Positions 39,076-49,841 are shown, numbered from the stretch's first letter. The stretch: DNA of 64,000 bases from Ostreococcus mediterraneus (GCA_012295225.1 WMKK01000012.1:1-64000); one strand, 5' to 3'. The notes: generated by a model not told the origin, from the letters alone. Program-made: numbers and translations.

Positions 39076-42000
39076 ATGTCTGACGTTTCTCAAGGGCGGT
39101 GTCAACACAACTATGTCGTCACGGTGCGTACGCCTCGTCGTCGTCGTCGTCATCGTCGTCGTGTGTGACGTGTGTTCACGCCAGGAGTGCACGAATTGTT
39201 TTGTTTTGTTTTTGTTTTGTCGTCGAGAACGCGCGTTGGAGCGATCGCACGGACTCGCGACTGACACGTACACGTTTCGTTTCACGCGTGTAGGCGCATA
39301 AACCTACGGCGGTAACGCATTCTGCGATCGGGTCGTTCACGCACGCCACGGAGACGGATTTGATCGTCGCCAAGTGCACGCGTTTGGAGATCTACCGCTT
39401 GACGCCGAGCGGGCTGAAACCAATGTTAGATGTACCGATATATGGAAGAATCGCCACGATGGCGTTGTGTAAACCGAGTGATAACTCGAATGGGAAGTCG
39501 AGGTTGTTCTTGACGACGGAACGGTACGGGTTTACGGTGCTGTCGTACGACGAAAAGACTGAAGAGCTGACGACGGAGGCGTTTGGGGACGTACGTGACA
39601 ACATCGGGCGGCCGGCGGAGAATGGGCAGATTGGGATCGTCGACGAACAGTGTCGCGCGGTTGGCTTGCAACTCTACGACGGGTTGTTCAAGGTCATTCC
39701 GTGTGATTCGAAAGGAGTGTTGAAGGAGGCGTTTAACATTCGCTTGGAGGAGTTGCAAGTGGTTGACATTCAATTTTTACACGGCGTTCCAAGGCCTACG
39801 ATTGCGGTTTTGTACAAGGACACGAAAGAAGCGGTGCACATTAAGACGTACGAGATTGGTGTGAAACAGAAAGAGTTTACATCAGTGCCGTGGGCGATGA
39901 ATGATTTAGAAGGCGGCTCGAATAAAATCATCCCAGTGCCGTCGCCCGTAGGCGGCGTCGTAGTCTTAGGCGAAGAAACGATCGTGTACTTGAACAAGTC
40001 GGAAGAGGACACGGAGGTTAGAATCAAAGCCATCAAAATTCCGAGTCGAGCGAACATCATGTGCTACGGGGCAATCGATCCAGATGGCTCGCGTTATTTG
40101 TTGGGTGACCACGACGGAACGTTGTATTTGCTCGTCGTCGTGCACGACACAAAGAATGTGACTTCGTTAAAGTTGGAACGGCTTGGGGAGACATCGACCG
40201 CGAGTACGTTGAGTTACTTAGATAACGGCGTGGTGTACGTGGGTAGTGCGTTCGGAAACTCGCAACTCATCAAGTTGCACACCGAGCCGTGTATCGACAA
40301 GGATGGCAACCCGACGTACGTGGAAATCATAGAAGAGTTTACAAACTTAGGCCCAATCGTGGACTTTGCGGTGGTCGATTTAGAGCGCCACGGGCAAGGT
40401 CAAGTGGTGACGTGTAGCGGAGTGCAAAAAGATGGAAGCCTGCGCGTGGTGAGGAATGGTATCGGCATCGACGAGCGGGCCGTGATTCAGCTTCCGGGCG
40501 TGAAAGGTTTGTTTTCTCTTCGCGCAAACGACGCGAGTCAAGTGGATAAGTATTTGGTCGTGACATTCATAAATGAAACTCGTATATTGGGATTATTAGA
40601 CGATAGTGACACGTTGGATGAGACCGAGATTGCGGGTTTCAATGCTCAAGCGCAGACGTTGTGCTGCGCGAACATGCAAGGCGACGTCTTTGTGCAAGCC
40701 ACAAACGAAAGCGTCCGCTTGGTTGCATGTGACGGCACGTTGCGAGATGAATGGAAGACTAGCGACGGCTCGGATATTCTATCCGCTAAGTGCAATCCGA
40801 CGCAAATCCTCGTCGCGTCTTCGGGTGGAAAATTGCACTGCTTGAGCGCCGCCGGCGGTAAACTCAAGCTCACTGCGAGCAAGACATTTGAGCATGAAGT
40901 CGCGTGCTTGGATTGCACACCGATGAACGACGGTACGAGTTCGCCCATTTGCGCCATTGGCCTGTGGTCCATGGAGGTAGTACTGGCATCCATGAGCGAC
41001 TTGAAGGTTATCACGACTGAGCCAACGGACGAGGATGTTATTCCCCGTTCGACTCTCTTGTGCGCGTTTGAAGACATTTCCTACTTGTTAGTCGGTTTGG
41101 GTGATGGACAATTAATCACGTACTTGCTGGATGAGAGCACGGGTGCACTTAGCGAGCGTAAGAAGTTGAGCATCGGCACGCAGCCGATTACATTGCAGAC
41201 GTTCAAAAGTCATACGACAACGTCGGTATTCGCCGCGTCTGACAGACCGACGGTGATTTACAGCAACAACAAAAAGCTCATTTATTCCAACGTCAATTTG
41301 CACGAGGTTTTACACGTGTGTCCGTTTAGCTCTGACGCATTTCCTGATTCTCTCGCGCTCGCAAGCGAAGAAGACCTTACCATAGGTGGTATTGATGACA
41401 TACAAAAGTTGCACATTCGAACCATTCCGCTTGGCGCGCAGCCGAGGCGCATCGCGCATCAACCAGAGACGCGGTCGTTCGCCGTGGTATGCGCACAGAT
41501 TGTTGGCGAAGATCAGTGCGACGTCCTTCGTCTTGTCGACGATTCCACGTTTGAGACGTTGAACCAATATCAATTCGAGGAAAATGAATTTGTTGGTGCG
41601 TTAAAATCGTGCGCATTCACGGATGACGCGGCGACGTATTTTGCCGTGGGCACGGCGATTTCTTTGGAGCACGAAGACGAGCCTTCCCGAGGACGCATCT
41701 TAATTTTTAAAGTGGAGGACAATACGTTGTGTCTCATCGCTGAGAAAGAAGTGCGTGGTGCGGTGTACAACTTGAATGCATTCAAAGGCAAGCTCTTGGC
41801 TGGTATCAACTCCAAGGTTGAATTATTCAAATGGACGCCGCGCGAAGACGATGGACATGAATTAATCAATGAATGTTCGCACCATGGGCACATCGTGGCC
41901 TTGTACGTCGCCACGCGCGGCGATTGGATCTTGGTTGGCGATTTGATGAAATCCATGTCTTTGTTGCTGTACAAGCCCGAAGAAGGGGCGATCGATGAAA

Positions 42001-42569
42001 CTGCGCGAGATTTTAACGCCAACTGGATGACGGCGATTGAAATGTTGGATGACGACGAAACGTACCTTGGCGCCGAGAATAGTTTGAACTTGTTCACCGT
42101 CGCGCGTAACATGTCCGCGATTACGGACGAAGAGCGTAGCCGACTTGAAGTCACGGGCGAATACCACGTGGGTGAACTAGTGAACAAATTCGCCCGCGGA
42201 TCGCTCGTCATGAGCTTGCGCGACGGGGACAACCTGCACGTGCCCACGCTCTTATTCGGCACCGCCAACGGCGTCATCGGTGTCTTGGCCAGTCTCCCCA
42301 AAGACGTCTACGAATTCACCGAAAAGCTTCAAACATGCATGAACACCCACATTCAAGGCGTTGGTGGCTTCAAACACAGCGAATGGCGCTCATTCCGCCA
42401 CGAACTCCGCGGCAAGAGCGAACCTGCGCGCAACTTTATCGACGGCGACTTGATTGAATCCTTTCTCGACTTGAAACCCGAAAAGGCGGACGCCATCGCC
42501 GCCGACATGAAGTGCGATCGCGCCGAAATCACCCGCCGCGTCGAAGACCTTATTCGTCTCACGCATTAG
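39076..42569 (+). CDS. DDB1: DDB1, adaptor of CUL4 ubiquitin ligases, two exons
   Basis: Exons 39076-39123 and 39294-42569 join in phase 0 to 1107 residues. DDB1 links the CUL4 scaffold to WD40 substrate receptors and takes part in UV-damage repair and light signalling. Exon 1 gives MSDVSQGRCQHNYVVT and exon 2 continues AHKPTAVTHSAIGSF, matching the plant NYVVTAHKPT start. Further marks: LIVAKCTRLEIYRLTPSGLKP, MLDVPIYGRIATM, and a C-terminus with EWRSFRHELRGKSEPARNFI and DGDLIESFLDL. Length equals that of plant DDB1 (about 1090). The intron is 170 bases, GTGCGT to GTGTAG. The receiver-SPA gene, likely a partner, lies 6.5 kb away. Confidence 0.97.
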
Positions 42570-42840
42570 TATCGTCGTCGCCATCTCGTCGCCATTTGTG
42601 TACAACATATATACAACTCACATTTCAACGCGCGCCTCGCGCGACACCTTTGCCCAACGCCCGCCTCGCGTCTCCGCCGCATCGACACACGCACACGTGA
42701 CATTCAACCGTTCATCAGTCCTTCCTGACGCCAGTCGAGCCACGCGTCGCGTCCCAATCGACGAAAGCACAAAGCACGCACAAAAAGTGCACACACTGTC
42801 CGATGATGACGTCATTCACGTGCACGCGACATCCAGGACG

Positions 42841-43626
42841 ATGCGTTGTGTGACTTTAGCGTGCGCGCCCGCGCGTGTGGTGGCGAAAACCACCGCCATC
42901 GCCCGACGAGACGTGCGAGTGGCGCTCAAGGCGAGAGCGATGATGCGCGCGAGCACCGTCGCGGTGCGCGCGGGCGGCGAGAACGACGGCGAGCGCGCGG
43001 CTGGTGAGGCTGGGGCGATGGATAAAGCGACGACGATGCCTGCGGCTTCTGCGGCGCCTGCGCCGGCGATGCAAGCTGCGCCTGCGCCAGAGGTGAATTT
43101 GAATTTGAATTTGACGAAAAAGGGTAAGCCCATGCCCAAGGCTCAAAAACCGAAGCGCAGAAAAGCGAAGACGGGGGCGCCGGAGCCCGTCAAGGTGGCG
43201 CCGACAAAGGCTGAGGTTGAAGCCGAGGAAAAGTTTGATGCCATCGTGGCGGAAGGAGGGGCGATTTTCGAGGTGTTTATTCGCGCGCGCGGGCCAAACC
43301 AGTGGTTCCCGGTAGGACCGATGGCGGTGAAGAATCCGCGGTCGATTAAGAGCGAGATTTGGGCGGCCGAGGAGCCGCTCAAGCGCGCGGGCTTTAGAAT
43401 GTACCCAAAGCTCCTCGCGTTCCCGGCGAATGGTAAGGTGGAGTACGGCTACAGAGAGCGCGATGAATCGAAAAAGATGACGGAAGAAGAGATTCGCGCG
43501 GGTGGTGGGACTAAAAATCCCTTCGAGGATGTTATTTTGCTCACGAAGGATGATGGCGTGAGCACGTCGACCGACGAAGGCTCGCTCATCGACAAGTTCA
43601 AAAAGATGTTGAACCCGTACGACTAA
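42841..43626 (+). CDS. Plastid-targeted protein, HHL1-like domain (tentative)
   Basis: A protein of 261 residues from the ATG at 42841. The first 40 residues (RCVTLACAPARVVAKTTAIA then Arg-rich) form a transit peptide with a likely cut after VAVR. An Ala/Pro linker and a basic KPMPKAQKPKRRKAKTG stretch follow, then a 90-residue folded region: IFEVFIRARGPNQWFPVGPM, KSEIWAAEEPLKRAGFRMYP, KVEYGYRERDE. The FxVFVRS...WYP pattern resembles plastid HHL1-type proteins that help repair photosystem II, but I recall that family only loosely. A charged C-terminal tail ends LIDKFKKMLNPYD. An upstream ATG at 42598 would add 81 residues unlike a transit peptide. Confidence 0.65.
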   Translation: MRCVTLACAPARVVAKTTAIARRDVRVALKARAMMRASTVAVRAGGENDGERAAGEAGAMDKATTMPAASAAPAPAMQAAPAPEVNLNLNLTKKGKPMPKAQKPKRRKAKTGAPEPVKVAPTKAEVEAEEKFDAIVAEGGAIFEVFIRARGPNQWFPVGPMAVKNPRSIKSEIWAAEEPLKRAGFRMYPKLLAFPANGKVEYGYRERDESKKMTEEEIRAGGGTKNPFEDVILLTKDDGVSTSTDEGSLIDKFKKMLNPYD

Positions 43627-43713
43627 TATTTGAGATGTGTAATACGTAGAGATTTATTGTTCGTTTGCCAATATCACCATGGAACGTTTCTATTGATCGT
43701 GACTCAGCTTCCT

Positions 43714-45219
43714 CTAGGGCACGTACGTGTCTAAACGTCTTCGTCCTTGACGTGCCAACAGCGCTGCGCCGTACGCCGCTTCGTCAATGTCTGAACGCAC
43801 GACTGGGATTCCACCCATGGCTTTCGATCGCATCGATGCCCACAGCACATTCTGTGCACCTCCACCCGCGCTAAAGACTTTCGTCGCCCCACTCGACGCA
43901 CCGAGCTCGCGCATGCGCTCGTAACACCGCGCCTCAACGTTGGCAATCGAGCTAAAAATATTCACCACAAATTGCGCGTCGTCGCTCGGCCGAGACGTCT
44001 CTACGATGGCCGCCGCTTCATCAACGCTCAGGCCAAATCCTAACATCACGCCCTCAAAGTAGTCTTTGTCGGCGACGTAACTTTTGCTTTCGATTTCGCG
44101 CGTCAATTCCACGAGTTGGTCATTCGTGAAGAAGCGCCGTAAAATCCAACCACCCAAATTCGACGCGCCACCAACGAGCCACGATCCATTGAGCCTGTGT
44201 GAATACACTCCAGCACTTAAATCATCGACACGATCAGCTGAGATGAGCTTCAACGCAAGCGTGCTCCCCAGACTCGTCGCGCACTCACCCTCAGCTACGG
44301 CTTTGGACGCCACGAATGCCGCAACGCTATCCGTGGTACCCGCAATCACCTCGCACGTTCGCGATAACTCAAGTCTTTCACGAACAGCATCTTGAATCAA
44401 CCCAAATGAGGTTCCCGGTGCGAGTACGTGCGCCGGGAGCATGTACCCGAATGGCGCATCACTCAACCACGAAGGAAACGATTCAGCGCCTGGCGCGGGA
44501 TCAAATCCGAGCTTTAACGCGTTGTTAAAGTCACTCATGCCCATCTTACCGTGCAACTGATACGCCAACCAATCCGCATGGTGCAACAATCGAGCGCGCG
44601 CCTTATCCTCCTCTTCGCCGTCAACATTAAACCATCGAGAGAGTTTACAAGCCGCGCTCGCCGCGCTCTCCACCGAGTGCTTGACGTCGCTCGCCGCCGC
44701 TCTAAGCGCACTTATCCGCCCTACTTCTTCCTTAAACGTGTCATTATACATGTACGGCGCATGCAAAACCTCACCATTTGACCCGTCGACGATCAGTGCC
44801 GTACCACTCGTGCCATCAATCGCCACAGCCTCGATCCGTCGCCTGACGTCATCCTCCAACCGAGCCAAAAGCGTCCACAACGCGCTCGTCCACGACGTCG
44901 ATAACCCGAGCCGCGCGTCCGGGGCATCGTACGCCGCGACGGAGACGTGTACCAACGCCCCTCGATCGTCCACAACCGCCATGCGCGCGCTCGACGTGCC
45001 GAAATCGAGTCCACAATACAGCGATGACGACGCCAGAGCACCATCGACGCGCTCGCGCGAGCTCATCGCGCGCGCGACGACGACGGCGTCCACCGCCGCC
45101 CGCGCCGCCGCCGACGACGACGCCGGCGACGACGGCGACGCCGCGCGACCGCCGCGCGATGCGCCGCGTCGAACGTCGCCGCTCGAGAGCGACGACGGCG
45201 GCGACGAGGCGAGGCGCAT
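43714..45219 (-). CDS. FGGY-family sugar kinase, plant XK-1/D-ribulose kinase-like
   Basis: A protein of 501 residues from the ATG at 45219. FGGY kinases phosphorylate sugars. LYCGLDFGTSSARMAVVDD is the N-terminal phosphate loop, EAVAIDGTSGTALIVD the second, GTTDSVAAFVASKA and SLGSTLALKLIS lie in the C-terminal lobe, and SAGGGAQNVLWASMRSKAMG is the adenine-site block. Closest in feel to the plant plastid XK-1 and its cyanobacterial relatives, which phosphorylate D-ribulose. The first 65 residues are Ser/Ala/Arg-rich, consistent with a transit peptide. An ATG at 45066 gives a start without this extension. The neighbouring plus-strand gene starts 118 bases away. Confidence 0.87.
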   Translation of the reverse strand: MRLASSPPSSLSSGDVRRGASRGGRAASPSSPASSSAAARAAVDAVVVARAMSSRERVDGALASSSLYCGLDFGTSSARMAVVDDRGALVHVSVAAYDAPDARLGLSTSWTSALWTLLARLEDDVRRRIEAVAIDGTSGTALIVDGSNGEVLHAPYMYNDTFKEEVGRISALRAAASDVKHSVESAASAACKLSRWFNVDGEEEDKARARLLHHADWLAYQLHGKMGMSDFNNALKLGFDPAPGAESFPSWLSDAPFGYMLPAHVLAPGTSFGLIQDAVRERLELSRTCEVIAGTTDSVAAFVASKAVAEGECATSLGSTLALKLISADRVDDLSAGVYSHRLNGSWLVGGASNLGGWILRRFFTNDQLVELTREIESKSYVADKDYFEGVMLGFGLSVDEAAAIVETSRPSDDAQFVVNIFSSIANVEARCYERMRELGASSGATKVFSAGGGAQNVLWASMRSKAMGGIPVVRSDIDEAAYGAALLARQGRRRLDTYVP

Positions 45220-45336
45220 GACGAGCGTCAGTCTCTGCAGTGCGCGACGCCGCGCCGCGCGCGTCTCGTCCGCGCTCGCGCGCCTTTCGAGAAGCGAGGA
45301 CGCGCGCGCGCACTGCGTTCGTCATCGTCGTCGCCG

Positions 45337-46200
45337 ATGCGCGTCGTCGTCGCTCGCGTCGGCGCGTCGCGCGCGGTGTCTGTCGGCGCGGTGGCGATGC
45401 TGACGCGACGCGTGTCGTCGCTGGCGACGGGCTGTGGCGCGCGTCGCGACGCGTACGTCGCACCGCGCGCGCGGGAGTGGCGCATGAATGCGCGCGAAAG
45501 AAGTCTTACGCGCGTGTGGGTGCGTCGCGTGCGCGTGCGCGTCGCGGCGGCGCGAGACGGGGACGAGGCAGATGAAGATGCGACGAATGCGTCGTCAGAG
45601 TCTAAAAAGTGGTTTTCGCGCGTGCCGTCGGTGGACGACCCGCTGTTGATTCTCGGCGACGCCACGGTGTTATGGTTGTACGTGCTGTATAATAAAGTGA
45701 CTGCAGTGTCCATAGCGCCTGACTTTCCGGGATGGCTCGCGCCGATTGACGTGACGCCGCAATCGGCGTCAGCGTTTGCTGCGGAAACGTGCTGGGCCGA
45801 AGTCACGTGGATTGTGTTCGCGGCGTTGTGTGCGAGTTATGAGATTGATAACTTTAAAACGCCACGAGTGCGTGATGCGTGCGCAGAGGTGGCGAAAATT
45901 TGGGCGATATGGGCCCCGACGCAAGCGCTGGGAAGCGTTTTAGCGCACGCGAGCGGGTTGACGCAAGGCGCAAAGCACTCGATGCTCGTTTCGTACCTCG
46001 TCGCGCTCGGCGTCATGCTCGCGTGGCGGTGTTGGGCGAAAGTAGGTTCGCTGTTAGAGCGGAGTCAAAGTGCGAGCACGGCTGACGTTGACGATCGCGA
46101 ATGGGAGGAATTCTTTAGAATATTTGGAGCCGTGGCGGCGATAACGATGACTTGCGCGATGGGCGAAGCTGTATTTCTTAGCGGCTTGGATGAGTTGTAA
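45337..46200 (+). CDS. Unknown plastid membrane protein with about four transmembrane segments
   Basis: A protein of 287 residues from the ATG at 45337. The first 70 residues are Arg/Val/Ala-rich with few acids and end in VRVRVAAARDGDE, typical of a plastid transit peptide. The mature part begins DPLLILGDATVLWLYVLYN, passes APDFPGWLAP, and then has hydrophobic stretches at ETCWAEVTWIVFAALCASYE, VSYLVALGVMLAWRCWA and FGAVAAITMTCAMGEAVFL. The pattern GDA...FPGWLAPID recalls plastid DUF families but I cannot name one. ATGs at 45397 and 45484 are alternative starts. Likely thylakoid or envelope protein of unknown role. Confidence 0.68.
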   Translation: MRVVVARVGASRAVSVGAVAMLTRRVSSLATGCGARRDAYVAPRAREWRMNARERSLTRVWVRRVRVRVAAARDGDEADEDATNASSESKKWFSRVPSVDDPLLILGDATVLWLYVLYNKVTAVSIAPDFPGWLAPIDVTPQSASAFAAETCWAEVTWIVFAALCASYEIDNFKTPRVRDACAEVAKIWAIWAPTQALGSVLAHASGLTQGAKHSMLVSYLVALGVMLAWRCWAKVGSLLERSQSASTADVDDREWEEFFRIFGAVAAITMTCAMGEAVFLSGLDEL

Positions 46201-46256
46201 CACTGACAATTATTTATACATATTACGTGTAAGGTCCTACGTGTAGTACGACGCTA

Positions 46257-47732
46257 TTATCGCATGCTGTCGTCAAAATCTGGAACGAGCACGCAGTCAA
46301 TTTGATGAACGACGCCGTCGGCGGTTAACGCCTCGCCGGCACCAGCGACGAGCTCGCACCCATTGACGAATATACTCAGCGAACGCCCAACGTTTGTACT
46401 ACGATGCGTCTCGACAAAAACGCGGCCGATGTCAGTCATGAGCGCGTCAGGGGTCTGACTTGAGGATAAGTCTGTCGTTAAGAAGCGACCGAGCACGACG
46501 TGATACATTAATGTTTCATATAACGTCGGTGAATCTGGGTTCGCCCATCGCTCTTCGAACGTGTCAATGTAAAATGCCGGGTACATGGATATGAACCGAA
46601 TGAACGCATCGTTGTTGGGCGCGAAAATCGTCAGCGGCTCCTCAAAGTCACGCTGTTCGAGTCGTTCCATGAGCGCTGTGCCGCGTAGAGCGTTGTAAAA
46701 CATGGACAGTTCGGCTCTCGAAGAAATGTAAGAGATGAGCGTGCGACGCGTCGGAAGCATTAACTGCTTCGGTAAGAGCACGCAATCAATGTAGTGCACG
46801 ACGCCATTTTGCACTTCAATGTCGCGATGGGTTGGGTGGATTGAGCACCCGTTGACTCGAATCGCTGGCGACGACCTTCGGCTTCGTCTCTCGTAAAACT
46901 TTTCGAAGTGTAGAGCTGCACCGGATGTGGTGTACAGTTTCGTACCAAATTCCATCGATTGCGTGCGCACAGCGCCTTCAGTGGCGGCGACGACGTGATA
47001 TTTCAAGGTTTCTTTGAGCCAAGTGTCGTCGTCAAATAACTCGGCTTTCGTTGAGCTGAATAAAATCAAAAGCGTATACCACGCGTTGTTCACCGGAACA
47101 AACATCGTCAGCGCCTGATTGTCTGTACCTAGAGTATTTCTGAGCCCGGTGAGCGCCAGAGCGTCGGCAGTAAAGCCAATGTCGTTATCACGCCGCGGGT
47201 CAAACACGTACTCGGCGACTGACTGACTTTCCGCGGATGGACGGCTCGCGCCGTCGCCAAAGAAACGCAGCGTCGTCTGTTGCTTCGTTGGTCGCGTCGA
47301 CGAGCCCCGCACATCGCTTTCATACAACGTCTGTTCACGGTGTTGGTTGTAATTGATTGGTGTCGTCGATGCTGGTGGCGCAGTGACGTTCCAATGTTGC
47401 GTCGCCGGCGGCGCGGTCGTACACGCTCTTCCTTCGATGAGCGCACCGCTGCAATTCGTTTTCGCAAACTCACGAAAGAAATTAACGCCTTGCTCACCGA
47501 TAACGAGCGTAATGGTGTTCATGAGCGTGCTCTCGCAGAAACATCGCTTATCATTCGCCTCATCAAGCGCGACGCAACACTCTGTAGTCTGCTCTGATGT
47601 GCCATCCAAGTTACATCGCGTGCTCAACCCGCTGAACACGAGCGTCTGACACGAGTTTTGCGCGACAACACGCGTCGAAAATACGGTAATAAACACCACG
47701 AGTGATCCAAAAAGTGTCGCGATGTTTGCCAT
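46257..47732 (-). CDS. Secreted protein: eight-cysteine LTP-like domain plus two fasciclin (FAS1) domains
   Basis: A protein of 491 residues from the ATG at 47732. A signal peptide (NIATLFGSLVVFITVFSTRV) ends near AQ. Next, cysteines at 28, 40, 52, 53, 64, 66, 94 and 104 have the order C, C, CC, CxC, C, C of plant non-specific lipid transfer proteins (ECCVAL, RCFCES, TNCSG, GRACT). After a Pro/Thr linker, two FAS1 domains follow: the first with LTMFVPVNNAW and VRVNGCSIHP-like IRVNGCSIHPTHRDIEVQNG, the second with LTIFAPNNDAFIRF and VNGCELVAGAGEALTADG. FAS1 domains mediate adhesion at the cell surface. There is no C-terminal hydrophobic tail for a GPI anchor, so it is probably secreted. Confidence 0.85.
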   Translation of the reverse strand: MANIATLFGSLVVFITVFSTRVVAQNSCQTLVFSGLSTRCNLDGTSEQTTECCVALDEANDKRCFCESTLMNTITLVIGEQGVNFFREFAKTNCSGALIEGRACTTAPPATQHWNVTAPPASTTPINYNQHREQTLYESDVRGSSTRPTKQQTTLRFFGDGASRPSAESQSVAEYVFDPRRDNDIGFTADALALTGLRNTLGTDNQALTMFVPVNNAWYTLLILFSSTKAELFDDDTWLKETLKYHVVAATEGAVRTQSMEFGTKLYTTSGAALHFEKFYERRSRRSSPAIRVNGCSIHPTHRDIEVQNGVVHYIDCVLLPKQLMLPTRRTLISYISSRAELSMFYNALRGTALMERLEQRDFEEPLTIFAPNNDAFIRFISMYPAFYIDTFEERWANPDSPTLYETLMYHVVLGRFLTTDLSSSQTPDALMTDIGRVFVETHRSTNVGRSLSIFVNGCELVAGAGEALTADGVVHQIDCVLVPDFDDSMR

Positions 47733-47808
47733 GGCGTTCGAGCGCGCGTGAGTGTGTGGCAAAGGTTTCCATCATCGTCGTCGTCGTATTCACAAACTGT
47801 TCCTCTGG

Positions 47809-48708
47809 TTACTTAGATAAGTAATAAAGCAGCACAAATGTCGTACACGCGGCGACGACCGCGGCAACAATCATCGCATCTTTATTCTTCTTCTTTTTAA
47901 TCGCTAGAACCAAGTTGTTTACCACGGGAAACCGCGAACCGATCGCGAGAAGCTTCCCACCCGCGCTTTGTAAAATCCCGCGTTGCGCGTACAACTCTCG
48001 CGCGGTGTTTTGCGCGGCGCCAATCAAATCATCCACCGCGCTCGTCGACCCAGCGATACGTGCGCGTTCGCGCAATAACCGCTGTTCCATGCTTTCATCG
48101 CTTCCGCCATCACCACGCGCGGTGGCCCCACCGAGCAAGGCTTCGCGTCCGAGCTCATCTTCGACGTCTCGCTGTAACCGCCGGTGCTCCTCGACGTACT
48201 CCCGCAAAACCTCTCGATGTCTTTGCAACGTATGCGATCGCGCATCGCGATACTCACCACCACCACCCACACTTGGACTCGCCCGTTCATCGTCTCGTCT
48301 CAGCGCGTTCGCCATGGCTTCGTTCGTGTCCCGCAACCGTTCGAGCTCGCGCTCCACCGCTCGAGACGCCTCGCTCAACGTCTTCGCGTTCGAACCCCCC
48401 ATCGACGCACTCTCCCCTCCATACCGCGCCGCAACGTATACAGAACGTTGTCGCACTACGCACGACGTCAATCACCACCACACTCGTCAGTCACGCGCGA
48501 CGAAACACCACCAACACCGACGGAGCCGGCGCAATCACCATCACCATCGCATCAATCATCATTCAAAATCGCATCTTCCCCCGAACGCCGTCGTCGCATC
48601 TTCAGAGTCGCTCTGCGCGTACGCACCCATGGCACTCAATTCCCCGAGTTCGCGTTCGCACGCGCTCTCGCATCGTCGCGCTTCTTTGCGTAACTCTTCC
48701 CACGTCAT
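47809..48708 (-). CDS. GOS1/GOSR1 Golgi Qb-SNARE, two exons
   Basis: Exons 48627-48708 and 47809-48455 (minus strand) join to 242 residues. GOS1 works in vesicle fusion within the Golgi. Exon 1 reads MTWEELRKEARRCESACERE, the same as the SWEDLRKQAR start of GOSR1; exon 2 continues VRQRSVYVAARYGGESASM. The intron (171 bases) starts GTGCGT and ends CGTAG. The SNARE helix is LLRERARIAGSTSAVDDLIG followed by AAQNTARELYAQRG, and IGSRFPVVNNLVLAIKKKKN leads to one C-terminal membrane anchor ending LLYYLSK. HTLQRHREVLREY matches the conserved GOSR1 core. Without exon 1 the second exon could start at an ATG at 48402 but would lack the N-terminal helix. Confidence 0.92.
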
Positions 48709-48971
48709 CGTCGTCGTCGTCGTCGTCGTCGCGCCCATCGGCGCGTCAGCCACTGGCGTGCCGGGTGTGCCTACGTCTCGTACTGGAGCACAAAAGAATC
48801 TATCATCGCCACGACCACACCCCTTTGTGCACATCAGAAACCACGAGACCGGCTTCGTGTGCCCACACACCGATCCACATGTCCGAACTTCATGCGATAT
48901 AACGCCCATCACGAAGGGGCCTCTCGGGGCGTGGACGCGGGTCCGCGTCAGCGGCGTCAGCCGACGACGCC

Positions 48972-49841
48972 ATGGCGCACGCGCGATGCGACGTCGTCGC
49001 CGTCGCCGCCGCGCGAGGTGGGCTGAGTCGCCACCGTTCGACGCGCGCGCGGCCGCGCGCGCCGGCGCGTCTGGCGCGCGTCGGCCGCGACGCGGTGAAG
49101 ACGACGCGCGCGATGGCGGTTGGAAAACCTGGCGATGAATTCGACGCATCGCGCGGAGCGCTCACGCGCGCGGTGCCGACGCCGTCGACGAAGAGAATTG
49201 TGAAGCAACTGCGCGAGGAGCTCGAACGCTGCGTGGCTGAGGAGGATTTCGCGCGGTGCGCTGAGGTTCGGGACAAGTTGCTGGACGCGGATCCCAAGGC
49301 GCGACACGAACGCGCGATGGCGTTGGCGATCGAGGAGGAGAGGTATGCGGATGCAGCGAGAGCGAGAGATGAGATTCGAGCGATTGAGGCGGCGGAGGAT
49401 GCGCTGGAGCGTGCGCCGTCGCGGTCGAGTTGCGTTACGCGTGGGATTCGCGTGGACGTCGAGGCGGTGTATCAACGGTTGAGGTCCGCGCCGGCGTCGA
49501 ACGCATTCTTTCATACGTACACGGTGACGATTACGAATGAAAACAATGATGCGGATGCGGTGCAATTACTCAGTCGTTCGTGGTTGATTACCGATGGGCA
49601 GGGGCGATGCGAAACCGTCAAGGGTGCCGGTGTCATCGGCCAACAACCGACGCTACGTAAAGGTCAGTCGTTTACGTACGCTTCGGCGTGTCCATTACGC
49701 ACGCCTCGAGGCACGATGGAGGGATTCTATCGTTTCGTCGAATTCACCGTGAGCGAACACGACGAAAACGAGCTCGTTCCGCGCGACGAATTCGACGCCG
49801 AAATTTCCACCTTTGGTTTGGACGCCACGAGCGACGATTAG
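48972..49841 (+). CDS. Plastid UVR-motif plus ApaG-domain protein
   Basis: A protein of 289 residues from the ATG at 48972. The first 50 residues (AHARCDVVAVAAARGGLS then Arg-rich) look like a transit peptide; an ATG at 49113 gives a short form. Two UVR/Clp-type motifs follow at about 75-130: LREELERCVAEEDFARCAEV RDKL and AIEEERYADAARARDEI, helical hairpins that mediate protein contacts. Residues 150-285 form an ApaG domain (GIRVDVEAVYQRLR, NAFFHTYTVTITNEN, LLSRSWLITDGQG, YASACPLRTPRGTMEGFYRF). ApaG domains bind ligands or partners; plants have a similar UVR-ApaG plastid protein. Exact role unknown. Confidence 0.9.
   Translation: MAHARCDVVAVAAARGGLSRHRSTRARPRAPARLARVGRDAVKTTRAMAVGKPGDEFDASRGALTRAVPTPSTKRIVKQLREELERCVAEEDFARCAEVRDKLLDADPKARHERAMALAIEEERYADAARARDEIRAIEAAEDALERAPSRSSCVTRGIRVDVEAVYQRLRSAPASNAFFHTYTVTITNENNDADAVQLLSRSWLITDGQGRCETVKGAGVIGQQPTLRKGQSFTYASACPLRTPRGTMEGFYRFVEFTVSEHDENELVPRDEFDAEISTFGLDATSDD

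Noticed and set aside
42598-42840. N-terminal extension of the HHL1-like protein from the ATG at 42598.
   Set aside because: The extension contains no transit-like pattern and lies right after the DDB1 stop; the ATG at 42841 gives a normal transit peptide.
48559-49149. Minus-strand frame of 196 codons extending the GOS1 exon 1 upstream.
   Set aside because: Only its MTWEELRKEAR part is conserved. The upstream Arg-rich and Cys-containing part overlaps the divergent ApaG gene, and the downstream end passes the GTGCGT donor.
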